Assembly (NCBI GenBank): GCA_020350425.1
Contig: CP070716.1
Location: forward strand, 2,430,967 to 2,494,966
DNA: 64,000 nucleotides
DNA from: Gemmatimonadota bacterium
GTDB taxonomy: Bacteria; Gemmatimonadota; Gemmatimonadetes; Gemmatimonadales; GWC2-71-9
Direction: 5' to 3'
Shown: piece by piece, positions 25,048-34,011 of the stretch
Position numbering within the stretch: the stretch's first letter is position 1
Layout of the letters: each line of letters opens with the position of its first letter
The notes under the pieces: generated by a model
Database searches by the model: none
Told to the model about the DNA's origin: nothing
What the model saw: only the letters and a program-made list of their open reading frames with translations
Position numbers and translations under genes: made by a program

Positions 25048-26847
25048 GTGAACACCCCCGACACCCTCACCCAACTCTTCTTCAATGCCGTAGACCGCTT
25101 CAGTACCAAGCAGGCTGCGCTGCGCTACAAGGAGGGTGACGGCTGGAAGGACATCACCCACCAGGAGTTCGCTCGCCGCGTGAAGCACGCGGCGATCGGG
25201 CTCATGGAACTGGGCCTTCGGCCCGAGGAACGCGTCGCCATCCTGTCGGAGAACCGACCTGAATGGGCGATTGCCGACTACGCCTGCCTGACCGCCCGTT
25301 GCGCCGACGTTCCGGTCTATCCCACGCTCCCCGCACCGCAGGCCGCGTACGTCCTGGCCGACTCGGGGGCGCGGGCGGTTTTCGTCGAGAACGCGGCCCA
25401 GTACGACAAGGTCGCTGCGATCCGGAGCGAGGTCCCCGCGCTCGAGCACGTCATCGTGTTCGACATCGAAGAGGGCATGGAAGGACCGGGGCTAATCAGC
25501 TTTCAGGAGCTGCTCCAGCGCGGGGCGGGGGCCGAGCAGAGGTACCCCACCTATCGTGAGGATGCGCTGGCCGTCGACAAGGACGATCTCGCGACCCTGA
25601 TCTACACCTCGGGTACAACGGGACCACCCAAAGGCGTCATGCTGACGCATTACAACCTCTGCTCGAACGTCTTGGCGGCGCTCAAGGTGCTGTTCATCGG
25701 CCCAGAGGACTCCTGTCTGTCGTTCCTTCCGCTGTCCCACAGTTTCGAGCGGATGGCGGGGCACTACGTGATGTTCCACTGCGGCACGACCATCAACTAC
25801 GCAGAGAGCATCGAACAGGTCCCGGCCAATCTGCTGGAGGTCAAGCCGACGGTGGTGCTGTCGGTGCCGCGCCTGTTCGAGAAGATCTACGCGAGGGTGC
25901 TGGAGAACGCGATGGGGGGCGGAGCGCTGAAGCGACGCATCTTCTTCTGGGCGAGGCGCAACGCGGAGTTCTGGGCCGACCTGCGGCAGGCGGAGCTGCC
26001 CGTCCCTGCCTGGCTCGAGTTCAAGCGGAAGATCGGCGACAAGCTCGTCTTCTCGAAGCTGCGGGCACGCACCGGCGGCCGAATTCGGTTCTTCGTCTCC
26101 GGCGGCGCGCCGCTGAGCCCCGAGATCGCAAAGTTCTTCTACTCGGCGGGCATCACCATCGTCGAGGGATACGGTCTGACCGAGACGTCGCCCGTCCTGG
26201 CGGCCAACCCACTCGACAAGGTTCGGATCGGCACGGTCGGACCGCCGATTCCCGGGGTCGAAGTCAAGATCGCCGCTGACGGCGAGATCATTGCCCGCGG
26301 CCCCAACATTATGAGGGGCTATTACAACAAGCCGGCAGACACACAGGAAGCCATCGACAGCGACGGCTGGTTTCACACCGGCGACATCGGTGAGTTCGAT
26401 GACCACGGCTACCTCAGAATCACCGATCGGAAGAAGGACCTCATCGTCACGGCCGGCGGCAAGAAAGTGGCGCCTCAGCCGATCGAGAACATGATCAAGA
26501 CCAATCAGTTCGTGCTGAATGCGGTGATGGTGGGAGACAAGCGCAGGTTCCCGGCACTGCTGATCGTGCCCGACGTCGAGGCGCTGAAGCGATGGGCGGC
26601 CGAGCGCAGCCTCACCTTCACGTCCACGAGCGAGCTGCTCGGGCAGGCTGACGTCGTCGCGAAGGTCGAGCGCGAGGTCATGGGCAGCCTGCGCGACCTC
26701 GCAAGCTTCGAGATGCCGAAGAAGAGCGCGCTCCTGGAGGAGGACTTCACGATCGAAAGGGGCGAACTGACGCCAAAGCTCTCGGTGAAGCGGCGCGTGG
26801 TGGAGGAGCGCTACCGGGACAAGATCGAGGCGCTCTACGCCGAGTAG
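25048..26847 (+). CDS. Long-chain acyl-CoA synthetase (AMP-forming)
   Basis: A 599-aa adenylate-forming enzyme that activates fatty acids to acyl-CoA through an acyl-AMP. The P-loop YTSGTTGPPKGVMLTH starts at Y186; SFERMAGHY and GYGLTETSPVL (A5-type) are present, and the hinge DRKKDLIVTAGGKKVAP follows. It matches the FACL/AMP-binding group with the FadD15-like layout (an extra loop after the SxSHxFER motif). The start follows GGAACCGGAGGAG. A hairpin terminator follows it. Confidence 0.97.
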   Translation: MNTPDTLTQLFFNAVDRFSTKQAALRYKEGDGWKDITHQEFARRVKHAAIGLMELGLRPEERVAILSENRPEWAIADYACLTARCADVPVYPTLPAPQAAYVLADSGARAVFVENAAQYDKVAAIRSEVPALEHVIVFDIEEGMEGPGLISFQELLQRGAGAEQRYPTYREDALAVDKDDLATLIYTSGTTGPPKGVMLTHYNLCSNVLAALKVLFIGPEDSCLSFLPLSHSFERMAGHYVMFHCGTTINYAESIEQVPANLLEVKPTVVLSVPRLFEKIYARVLENAMGGGALKRRIFFWARRNAEFWADLRQAELPVPAWLEFKRKIGDKLVFSKLRARTGGRIRFFVSGGAPLSPEIAKFFYSAGITIVEGYGLTETSPVLAANPLDKVRIGTVGPPIPGVEVKIAADGEIIARGPNIMRGYYNKPADTQEAIDSDGWFHTGDIGEFDDHGYLRITDRKKDLIVTAGGKKVAPQPIENMIKTNQFVLNAVMVGDKRRFPALLIVPDVEALKRWAAERSLTFTSTSELLGQADVVAKVEREVMGSLRDLASFEMPKKSALLEEDFTIERGELTPKLSVKRRVVEERYRDKIEALYAE

Positions 26848-26857
26848 CGCGGCCCGC

Positions 26858-26886
26858 GGCGGGGGTTCTCCTCGAGGGCCCCCGCC
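26858..26886. terminator. Hairpin between convergent genes
   Basis: GGCGGGGG (26858-26865) pairs with CCCCCGCC (26879-26886) over a 13-nt loop, just after the acyl-CoA synthetase stop and before the convergent Trm112-like gene. No T tract; a possible two-way terminator. Confidence 0.4.
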
Positions 26887-26900
26887 TCCCCTCGCCGTCG

Positions 26901-27509
26901 CTACGGTCTGGCCCCCACCCACATTCCGTCACCCTTGGCAAGCTGCTCCACGCCTGGTGTGACCACGTCCTCACGGAAGACCACGAGCCGCAATCCCGGC
27001 AGCAGGAGCCGCGCCGCCTCACCGAGCCAGGGCTCGAGCGCGCACTCGCGACTCACGACGCAGCCGCGGGCCATTGCCGACTGGAGGGGGATTCGGTCGG
27101 CGGCCGTGAGCAGGCTGAGCGCACCGGACGGCGCCACGTCGGACGGCGCGTTGACACCCACGAAGTGCACACCCTCGATGTCCCGAGCCAACGCGTCGAC
27201 GTGCCGAGCCACGGAACCGAGCAACACCACGTACCCGCCGGGACCCGCGAGGGCGAGCAACGGCGGCACAGCGGAGACGTTCGCCGGCGCCAGGCGCTGC
27301 CCGGCTTCGCCCCGGCCAGCGGGCGCGCCGCCGGGCGGATCGAACCGCACCACGCCGCCCACGATCGGGAAGTCCCGCCCGCATTCCGGACAGGCGACGG
27401 AACCGCGCACGATGCGCCGCCCTTCCATGCGATCGGGCAGCACCACGCAATAGCTGCGTTCCCCGTGTCGTGCGGGGCAGCGCAGGAACTCCGCTAGCTC
27501 GATGAACAT
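26901..27509 (-). CDS. Trm112-like zinc-ribbon protein with Rossmann-like C-terminal region
   Basis: A 202-aa protein. Residues 9-60 look like a Trm112/UPF0434-type zinc ribbon: FLRCPARHGE followed by a second pair in CPECGRDFPIVGGVVRF. The remaining 140 residues have Rossmann-like alternation (GGYVVLLGSV, VHFVGVNAP, LRLVVFREDVV) reminiscent of a class I methyltransferase, but the SAM motif GxGxG is degenerate (LLGSVA). Trm112-type ribbons usually partner methyltransferases. The protein may be a fused ribbon plus an inactive methyltransferase. The function is unknown. It is 50 nt downstream of the SDR gene. Confidence 0.68.
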   Translation of the reverse strand: MFIELAEFLRCPARHGERSYCVVLPDRMEGRRIVRGSVACPECGRDFPIVGGVVRFDPPGGAPAGRGEAGQRLAPANVSAVPPLLALAGPGGYVVLLGSVARHVDALARDIEGVHFVGVNAPSDVAPSGALSLLTAADRIPLQSAMARGCVVSRECALEPWLGEAARLLLPGLRLVVFREDVVTPGVEQLAKGDGMWVGARP

Positions 27510-27559
27510 GAGGACTCGACTCGTCGGCACCCCGGTCCGGCACGGACGCGAGAAGCGGC

Positions 27560-28258
27560 TCACCCGACCGGCATCACCCGAATCCACTCCACGTTGACAT
27601 GGGCCGGCCGGGTCACGGCGAAGAGTACCGCCTCGGCGACGTCGCGCGGCAGCAGCATCTGCTTGCGGTTGGGCACGTCACTGCGCTCTTCCGGATCGAG
27701 CGTGTCCCACAGCTTCGTGTCGGTCGCACCCGGGGAGATGAGCGTCGTGCGGATCCCGCTCCCCCGCAACTCCTCTACCATCACCTCATGGAGGCCGCGT
27801 ACCCCGTACTTGCTCGCGCCGTAGGCGGCGTTCCCCGCATAGGGACGATGGTCCACGACACTGCCGATGGTCACGACGTGCGCGGCACCGTTGTGCGGGA
27901 GATGAGGCAACAGCTCGCGCAGCACGAGGAAGGGACCGAACAGGTTGACGTTGACCTGTTCGGCGAACTCCTCTTGGGTCGTGTCGGCCAACGGCTTGAG
28001 CAGGAAGGCGCCGGCGTTGTTCACCACGATGTGGGGAACACCAAACGCGGTCGTGACCAGTTCCACCGCGCGGTGCACGTCCGCCTCGCGCGTCACATCG
28101 CATCGCACCTCGTATCGCGTGTCGGTGCGGCCGTCGTGCAAGGTGCGGGCGAGGCACGCCACCCTCGCACCGGCCTCTTCCAGCAGATCGGCGGTCACCC
28201 GACCGATGCCGCGGCTCGCACCAGTCACGACCGCGACCTTCCCAGTCAGCGGGCTCAC
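27560..28258 (-). CDS. Short-chain dehydrogenase/reductase (SDR) family oxidoreductase
   Basis: A 232-aa classical SDR. The cofactor motif TGASRGIG spans residues 12-19, with NNAG later; the catalytic triad is S133, Y146 and K150 (YGASKYG). A basic residue (R37) after the second strand suggests NADPH preference. The GTG start overlaps the folE stop (GTGA), and a TTG three codons upstream is possible. Location in a folE operon suggests a pteridine role, such as dihydropteridine or sepiapterin-type reduction, but the sequence alone cannot show it. Confidence 0.92.
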   Translation of the reverse strand: MSPLTGKVAVVTGASRGIGRVTADLLEEAGARVACLARTLHDGRTDTRYEVRCDVTREADVHRAVELVTTAFGVPHIVVNNAGAFLLKPLADTTQEEFAEQVNVNLFGPFLVLRELLPHLPHNGAAHVVTIGSVVDHRPYAGNAAYGASKYGVRGLHEVMVEELRGSGIRTTLISPGATDTKLWDTLDPEERSDVPNRKQMLLPRDVAEAVLFAVTRPAHVNVEWIRVMPVG

Positions 28259-28899
28259 TCGAGCCAATTGCCCCCGTGCGCGAGGCGCAGGAACTCGTCC
28301 CGTGTGGTACCGTCGAGGAAGTTGCCGCGGAGCGCGCTGGTGACCGTCTTGGAGTTCTGCTTCTCGACGCCCCGCATCATCATGCAGAGGTGATACGCTT
28401 CGATCACGACGCCCACCCCGTGTGGCCGCAAGACACGCATCAAGGCGTCCGCGACCTGATCGGTGAGACGCTCCTGCACCTGCAGTCGCCGGGCGTACAC
28501 GTCCACGATCCGGGGGATCTTGGATAACCCGATGATCCTACCGTTCGGCAGGTACGCGACGTGGGCCTTGCCGAAGAACGGCAGCATGTGATGCTCGCAC
28601 ATCGAGTAAATCTCGATGTCGCGCACCAGTACCATGCTCTCGTGCTCTTCCTCGAACACCGCGCCGCGCACGAGCTCGTCGACCGATTCTCCGTAGCCCC
28701 GAGTCAGCCAGCGGAGCGACGACTCCACCCGGGCTGGGGTGCGCACGAGCCCCTCCCGCTCCGGGTCCTCGCCCAGGAACTCCAGCATGCGGTGCACCAG
28801 CTGCTGCATGCTCAGTTCCCTGGCGGCACTCGGGATCGGCACGACCTTCGATTCTCCGCCCGCTGGGTCGCTCTGCGCAGACGACTTCTGCTTGCCCAC
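28255..28899 (-). CDS. folE: GTP cyclohydrolase I
   Basis: This 214-aa enzyme converts GTP to 7,8-dihydroneopterin triphosphate, the first step of tetrahydrofolate synthesis. The zinc ligands are C101, H104 and C172 ([11 protein letters not shown] and YHLCMMMRG). The core is the usual RxxRTPxRV ([13 protein letters not shown]) to PKIPRIV-like [23 protein letters not shown]. The GTG start follows the site AGGAGAGACCC, which fixes the N-terminus; the open frame further up is not needed. It overlaps the SDR gene by four bases. Confidence 0.97.
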   Translation of the reverse strand: MGKQKSSAQSDPAGGESKVVPIPSAARELSMQQLVHRMLEFLGEDPEREGLVRTPARVESSLRWLTRGYGESVDELVRGAVFEEEHESMVLVRDIEIYSMCEHHMLPFFGKAHVAYLPNGRIIGLSKIPRIVDVYARRLQVQERLTDQVADALMRVLRPHGVGVVIEAYHLCMMMRGVEKQNSKTVTSALRGNFLDGTTRDEFLRLAHGGNWLE

Positions 28900-29066
28900 G
28901 GGTCTCTCCTGGCTCGAGGTGGCGGTGCCGCCGCCAGTTCCGCCCACAACAGGCAAACGGGCGGAGGCGCCGGACAATCTAGTCGGTCATGGGCCGGGGG
29001 CGAGCCGACAGCACGGCCGGCCCGAAGCGACGTGACACCTCACTCACCACGCAGACGTGCAAAAAC

Positions 29067-29213
29067 GGGAACGAAGAGCATTATTGAAGCCCGATTCCAC
29101 AAGAACCGCACCCGCGCCACGGCGTCTGCCTTCCCCTCGGGGGCGTGCCATCGGCCGCAGCAAATGGGCGCGTGGTCGAGCTTGTTGGCTCAATAATACA
29201 GCTCTTCGCTCCC
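29067..29213. repeat. Inverted repeat pair, ~27 nt arms, 94 nt apart
   Basis: The left arm (29067-29092) contains GGGAACGAAGAGC then ATTATTGA and GCCC. The reverse complement of the right arm (29187-29213) contains GGGAGCGAAGAGC, then TGT, ATTATTGA and GCC. So the arms match over about 24 bases with one substitution, a 3-base insert and one indel. They point outwards, one towards folE and one towards the 29284 gene. They may be shared control elements or ends of a short non-autonomous element. Confidence 0.6.
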
Positions 29214-29226
29214 GCGATTGCGAATC

Positions 29227-29232
29227 TATAAT
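29227..29232 (+). promoter_or_regulatory. Candidate -10 box (TATAAT)
   Basis: A perfect TATAAT lies 51 nt before the 49-aa membrane protein gene. No good -35 is at 16-18 bp (CTTCGC at 29204-29209), so an activator or alternative sigma factor might be needed. The right arm of the inverted repeat covers the -35 position. Confidence 0.4.
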
Positions 29233-29283
29233 AGAGGGGGGTTCAGGAAGCGTCAAGAAACATACTCCGGGATCGAGGTCGGA

Positions 29284-29433
29284 ATGAATCTGGAACTCGG
29301 CATGGCACTGTTGCTGCTGATCGTGTGGGTAGTGCTCGCCTTCGTGGCGGCCATTCCCAGCGGGTGGGTGCACGTCCCCCTCGCGCTGGGGTGTGTACTT
29401 GCAGCCAGGGGAATCGTGAGGGGGAAGCGCTGA
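29284..29433 (+). CDS. Small membrane protein (lmo0937/DUF5670-like)
   Basis: A 49-aa protein with two hydrophobic segments, ALLLLIVWVVLAFVA and WVHVPLALGCVLAARGI, separated by a short turn with AAIPSGW, and a basic tail VRGKR. It matches the layout of the lmo0937/DUF5670 two-span proteins. The ATG at 29284 was chosen as the first in-frame start with a preceding GGTCGGA; a GTG/ATG further upstream would add unlikely sequence. It is one of few genes in the window with a clear TATAAT upstream. Confidence 0.75.
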   Translation: MNLELGMALLLLIVWVVLAFVAAIPSGWVHVPLALGCVLAARGIVRGKR

Positions 29434-29437
29434 AACC

Positions 29438-30406
29438 TTAAATCTCCCAGTTCGAGAACACGACCACACCGGCCGGCGGCCGTGCCTCCGGGAATTGGTC
29501 CAGCGTCATCCTCAGATCGGTCCAGCGCACGCGATACCCCCGCGTGAGCAGCGCCCGGTAGGCCCGCGAATAGGCTGTCTGGCATCGGATGGCCACGCGC
29601 CGGACGCGCTCACCTGCCGCGCAGGCCTCCAGCACCACGAGCAGCCGGACAAACGCCTCATCCGAATCGGCGAACAACTTCAGTACCCGCAGCTCCTCCG
29701 GCCGGCGCCCCTCGGCCAGCGGAGCGGAATGCCACAGGGCGAATCCCGCAACATCATCGTCTCCGTCGATCACCACCGTATCGCCGATCCCGAGCTCCGC
29801 CGTCAACTCGATCTCTCGACTGAAATCGTAGCCCGCGGCGGCGCGGTCGAGGCGCTTGGCGCAACGCCCGACCAGCGCCCGGCGCCCGTCGGCCGGGAGC
29901 GAGCCGAGACGATGGAACTCGCCTCCGACTCGGCGGCGGGACGCCTCTCCCGTCATGGTCACGGTGAGCATCCCCGGCACGAAGCCGAGGCGCCCGTAGA
30001 ACCCGATGTTCTCCACCGTGCGCGGCATCGTTTCGAGGCCGAGCGTGGTGACGCCGCGCTCGCGCAGCCACGCCGTGGCGGTCTCGACGATCACCCGCCC
30101 CGCACCCAACCCCTGGCGGTCGGTGCGCACGGCAAGTGGCCCCATCCATCCCTCGGTGCCGGAGCGGTGAGCGACGTTGAACGCCACGACTTCATCGTGA
30201 TCGTCGCACCACAGCATGGCCCCCGGTCCGGCGTCACTGATCGCGTACCGCCAGATGTCCCGATGGAGCCTGGGTACCCGCACGCCCACCAGCCCGTCGC
30301 GCCGGTACCGATCGGTGAAGGCCTCCGAGAACACCTGGTTCAGAGCGTCCACGTCATCGACGGTGGCCGCCCGCGGACCTACCAGCAGTCGTTCAGGCCG
30401 CAACAT
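29438..30406 (-). CDS. GNAT family N-acetyltransferase, two-domain
   Basis: A 322-aa acetyltransferase. An N-terminal GNAT domain (about residues 10-140) carries the acetyl-CoA loop RQGLGAGRVIVETA and the common NIGFYGRLGF helix-strand pair. A second half of about 150 residues looks like a degenerate GNAT-like or ligand domain. The ATG overlaps the end of the SbcC-like gene by 14 nt, so it is the last gene of the operon. The substrate cannot be told. The N-terminal region reads HRDIWRYAISDAGPGAML, unlike rimI types. Confidence 0.85.
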   Translation of the reverse strand: MLRPERLLVGPRAATVDDVDALNQVFSEAFTDRYRRDGLVGVRVPRLHRDIWRYAISDAGPGAMLWCDDHDEVVAFNVAHRSGTEGWMGPLAVRTDRQGLGAGRVIVETATAWLRERGVTTLGLETMPRTVENIGFYGRLGFVPGMLTVTMTGEASRRRVGGEFHRLGSLPADGRRALVGRCAKRLDRAAAGYDFSREIELTAELGIGDTVVIDGDDDVAGFALWHSAPLAEGRRPEELRVLKLFADSDEAFVRLLVVLEACAAGERVRRVAIRCQTAYSRAYRALLTRGYRVRWTDLRMTLDQFPEARPPAGVVVFSNWEI

Positions 30407-32822
30407 GCTCACCGTCGAACGTCAGTTGGTCTTCGCTCACCGTGGCTGCTCCCCGTTGCTCGTCGAGCTCCACACGCAATACGCGATCCACCCCGTCGCG
30501 GACCGATTCAATGTGCGTGATGAGCACCACCTGCGGGAACCGGTCGGCCAATCCCCGCAGCAGGCGCACGACGCTGTGGCGTCGGTGCTCGTCGAGGCTC
30601 CCGAAGATCTCGTCGAGCACCAGCAACGATAGCGGCTGGCCGGCTCGCTCCGCGACCATCTGGCTGATCGCGAGACGCAGAACCAGATGCGTGAGATCCT
30701 CCTCACCGCCTGAGATCACGGGCTTCGCCACGCCGTCTTCCACCACCAATACCTGGTACTGCTCATCGAGCTCCAGCTCGCCGTACCGTCCGTCCGTGAG
30801 ACCCACCAGGAACTCGGATGCGCGCTCTGCGAGCTCCGGCCGCATCGCCGTGTTCAGCTCGAGCCGCAGGTCGTGCAGCGCGCGATCGAGTTCGTCGTGC
30901 AGCGTGATCTCACGCTCGAGCTCGCCGATCCGCACCGCGCGCTCCTCTCGCTCGCGAATGCGACGCTCCGCACCCTCCAGGGCCGCGCGCGCCGCCTTCC
31001 AGTCGCCCTGCACCGAGGCGAGCTGCAGCTCCGCGTCGCGCAGCGCCGCCTCGGTCTCTTCATACCGCTGCCGCGCCTCGGCATACGCGGCCTCGTCATA
31101 TCCGAGGTCGGCAAGTGCCTCCGCTAGTTGGCCCACCAGCGTTTCGCGCTCCGACAAGGCACGTTCCGCCGCCTCCGCCTCCGACACGAGCCGCTCTGCG
31201 CGGGCCGCCTTCGTATCGAGCTGAGTGGCCAGCTGCACCGTGGGCTCCAGCTCGCGCAGCCGCTCACGCACCGCGTCATGCCGCACAGCGTCGTACGCGT
31301 CGGGTAGCTCAGCCACCTCCCGTTCCAGCTCCGCCTTGCGCCGCTCGAGCCGCTCGAGCTCCGTATCGAGTTCCGCCCCGTCCCGCATGCGGTCTTCACA
31401 ACGCGCCACCTCCTGCACCGCCTGCTCCACGCTCTCGGCCGCGCGCTCGGTCCGCTCCTCCGTCTCACGCACCGCGGCGGGCGGATCCTTCAGCTGATCG
31501 ATGCGCTGGCGGAAGAACTTCCCCTTGACCTCGATCTCCTCCATCTGTCGGTCGAGCGTGCCCAGCACGTCCTGATACACCTCACCGAGCGGACGTCTGC
31601 AAATGGGGCACTCACCGTCCTCTCCAGCCTCCAGCACGCTGTGCCGGTGGCGCTGGTGATCGAGGTACTGGTCCCGCAAGTTGGCCCGCTTGGTCTCGGC
31701 GTCCTGTCGGTCTCGCACCCAGGTCGTGCGGATCTTCTCTTGTTCCGACTCGGCGCTCTCGAGCTCGCGTCGTGCTGCCTCGAGCGCCTCCTGTGCGCGC
31801 TTCAGCGCCTGCGGGACGTCCCCCATCCGCCCTCGGCGCTCGCGCGCCCGCTCCACCTGCTCTCCGAGCTCACGCAACTGGCCCGCCAGGGAGCGTCGCG
31901 TCCCCGCGCTGCGGGCTTCATGCTCCAGTCGCTCCAGTTCGTCCTTGAGCGGTGGCACTTCCTGCAGCGGCTCCTGGAGCGCATCGAGCCGTGCGCGTGC
32001 TGCCAGGGCTTCGGCCAGCTCCTTGTCCAAACGGTCGAACTCGCGGCGCGCCTCGGCGACGTCGCGCTCCGCCATCCGCCGTTCCCCATCGAGGGCCAGT
32101 GCCGACTCCCGCAGCTCGACCATGCGGGTCCACACCGGCCCTTCCCGGTCGAGCCCCGCGACGGCGGCAGCGCGCGCCTCCTCTCCCTGCGTAACCGCCG
32201 CCTGCGCTTCGGCGGCGCGCCGCTCAGCCTCTGCCCGCTCCTCCTCGAGAGCCGCCGCGTCCGCGAGTCCCCGCTCCAGTCCGGTGAGCTCACCCCGCAG
32301 TCCCGAACGCGCATCCCGCAGTCGATCCTGCGCGAGCCGCAACTTCTCGTACCCCAGCACGCGTGACAGGAATCGGGCCCGATCCGTGGGCCCCATGGCG
32401 GACATGACCGCGAGCTCTTTCTGGCCAGTGAAGTAGGTGTTGAAGAACTCGTCCCGGGTCATGCCGAGCAGCCGCTCGACCCGCGCGCTCACCTCCTGCT
32501 GACTGTTGGCGATGGGATCGTCGTGGCGGTCCTGAAAGAGCTCGGCACCGTAGAGGCCACGTGCCACACGGAACTGGTGCGCGCCCAGCGAGAACTCCAC
32601 CTCGACCCGCACCGAGGAGCGCGCCGCCGCTCGGTTCCACCGAAGGGTGTCGCGGCTACCCCGGGCTGCCGGGTTGCCGTAGAAAGCCCACGCGATCGCC
32701 TCGAGCAACGTGGTCTTCCCCGACCCGTTCGGACCGATGATGGCGGTGATGCCGGGCCCGAACACGATGTCGGTGTCAGCGTGCTGCCGGAAGTTCAGCA
32801 GCTTCAGGCGGTGCAGCTGCAT
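30393..32822 (-). CDS. SbcC/Rad50-like ATPase with zinc hook
   Basis: An 809-aa SMC-related ATPase of the Mre11-Rad50 nuclease complex. The N-terminal lobe has Walker A IIGPNGSGKTTLLEA (residues 29-43) after FRQHADTDIVFGPG. A coiled coil runs from about 160 to 700 and is split by the zinc hook CPICRRPLG at residues 405-413, exactly mid-protein, which dimerises the rods. The C-terminal lobe has signature SGGEEDLTHLVLRLA and Walker B LSLLVLDEIFGSLDE. It is shorter than E. coli SbcC (about 1050 aa), nearer archaeal Rad50 in size. Directly downstream of SbcD (start one base after its stop). Confidence 0.95.
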   Translation of the reverse strand: MQLHRLKLLNFRQHADTDIVFGPGITAIIGPNGSGKTTLLEAIAWAFYGNPAARGSRDTLRWNRAAARSSVRVEVEFSLGAHQFRVARGLYGAELFQDRHDDPIANSQQEVSARVERLLGMTRDEFFNTYFTGQKELAVMSAMGPTDRARFLSRVLGYEKLRLAQDRLRDARSGLRGELTGLERGLADAAALEEERAEAERRAAEAQAAVTQGEEARAAAVAGLDREGPVWTRMVELRESALALDGERRMAERDVAEARREFDRLDKELAEALAARARLDALQEPLQEVPPLKDELERLEHEARSAGTRRSLAGQLRELGEQVERARERRGRMGDVPQALKRAQEALEAARRELESAESEQEKIRTTWVRDRQDAETKRANLRDQYLDHQRHRHSVLEAGEDGECPICRRPLGEVYQDVLGTLDRQMEEIEVKGKFFRQRIDQLKDPPAAVRETEERTERAAESVEQAVQEVARCEDRMRDGAELDTELERLERRKAELEREVAELPDAYDAVRHDAVRERLRELEPTVQLATQLDTKAARAERLVSEAEAAERALSERETLVGQLAEALADLGYDEAAYAEARQRYEETEAALRDAELQLASVQGDWKAARAALEGAERRIREREERAVRIGELEREITLHDELDRALHDLRLELNTAMRPELAERASEFLVGLTDGRYGELELDEQYQVLVVEDGVAKPVISGGEEDLTHLVLRLAISQMVAERAGQPLSLLVLDEIFGSLDEHRRHSVVRLLRGLADRFPQVVLITHIESVRDGVDRVLRVELDEQRGAATVSEDQLTFDGEHVAA

Positions 32823-34010
32823 CTATTCCTCGCGCAGCGCCTGCTCGACCTCGTGCATGTAACGCTCTCCCAGCGTCACCAGCCGGTCGCGGTTGACGTC
32901 GGCGTCGATCGGGCGCCGACGCAGATAGTCTGCGAGCAGCTCGCTCAGCGTCTGGCGCTGCCCCGGAGCGCCCACCCCCACCGCACGCTGCTCCTGGGGA
33001 CGTCTCAGGTCGAGGTGATAATGCAGCGCGCGGGCCTTGAGGTCGCGAATGCGCGCATGATCGAGATCGCGGGCCAGGGGCCGCGGCACATCGTATACCA
33101 CCTGCCGCACAATCTGGTCGTCAATGCCGCCAGCGACGTCGTCCACCCGCGCAACGATCGCGGCGTCGATCTCCGCAGGACTCAACCCCGCGGCGTGAAT
33201 GGGTGAGAGGTCGACCACGGCGCGCGCGAGGGGAATGCTTCGAAACTCCACCTTCGCCCTCTCGGCCAGATCGACCAGCAGCCACCCCTTCTGCCGTTCC
33301 CGCCCTTCCCGCTTCTCGTCACGGAGCTCGCCCCACGGATTGGTGCTCACGTATTCCAGGGCACCGCAGTACCAAGCGTTCTCACGCACCTGGTGCGCCA
33401 CGTGGTAGTGTCCCAGAGCCACGTAGTCCCATCCGTCCGCGTTGAGCTCGTCGGGCTCGAACACCGCGCCACCGTACTCGACGGCCCCTGCATCACGCGG
33501 CAGCACCCCCGCGACCTCCCCGTGGGTCACTGCCACTCGGAAGCGCGTCCCGCGCGGCGGGGCGAGCGTGGGGCGGGGATCGTACATCCACGCACTGTGC
33601 GGCACGCACGTGACGCTCAGGTCGAGCTCCTCGAACACGAGATCGCGCGGCTCCTCGGCCACCACGCGCACGCCCGGCACGGCCTCGAACAACCGCAGAA
33701 TGGTGCCGGTCTCTATGGAGCGCGGGGTGTCGTGATTGCCGGCGACGATCACGACGGGCACCGATGGCAGCGCCTCGCGCAAGCGCCGGAATTGTCCGAA
33801 CGAGTGGAGGATGGCCGCGTTCGTCGGACGCACGGAGTTGAACAGGTCACCCGCAATCAGGATGATATCCGGCGCGGTTTCGATCAGGTCGTCGACGGTG
33901 CGGCGGAACGCACCCGCCACGTCGGCTTCTCGCTGGTTGATCCCCTGGGAGGTGAGACGGTGATACTGCCGGAAGCCGAGATGGACGTCTGCGAGGTGGG
34001 CGAGCTTCAC
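32823..34010 (-). CDS. SbcD/Mre11-like DNA exonuclease
   Basis: This 395-aa calcineurin-type nuclease pairs with the Rad50-like protein to process double-strand ends. Motifs in order are LADVHLG (D8, H10), IAGDLFNSVRPTN, VAGNHDTP and VTHGEVAG, then DYVALGHYH (metal-binding His pair). A C-terminal capping and Rad50-binding region of about 140 residues follows. Its stop is followed immediately by the SbcC start. It lies downstream of two exported paralogues and a HerA-like ATPase in the same operon. Confidence 0.95.
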   Translation of the reverse strand: MKLAHLADVHLGFRQYHRLTSQGINQREADVAGAFRRTVDDLIETAPDIILIAGDLFNSVRPTNAAILHSFGQFRRLREALPSVPVVIVAGNHDTPRSIETGTILRLFEAVPGVRVVAEEPRDLVFEELDLSVTCVPHSAWMYDPRPTLAPPRGTRFRVAVTHGEVAGVLPRDAGAVEYGGAVFEPDELNADGWDYVALGHYHVAHQVRENAWYCGALEYVSTNPWGELRDEKREGRERQKGWLLVDLAERAKVEFRSIPLARAVVDLSPIHAAGLSPAEIDAAIVARVDDVAGGIDDQIVRQVVYDVPRPLARDLDHARIRDLKARALHYHLDLRRPQEQRAVGVGAPGQRQTLSELLADYLRRRPIDADVNRDRLVTLGERYMHEVEQALREE

Positions 34011-34011
34011 G

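Larger units (their letters stand above)
28900..29283. other. Intergenic region upstream of folE and the small membrane gene
   Basis: A 384-bp gap, the only one over 300 bp in the window. It is more AT-rich around 29060-29290. It contains the outward-facing inverted repeat (29067-29092 and 29187-29213) and a TATAAT at 29227-29232 that could serve the rightward 49-aa gene. No tRNA, riboswitch motif or convincing coding sequence was seen. Confidence 0.6.

Noticed and set aside
28900-29283. Possible tRNA or riboswitch before folE
   Set aside because: No cloverleaf, THF or preQ1-like pattern seen; the only structure is the inverted repeat.
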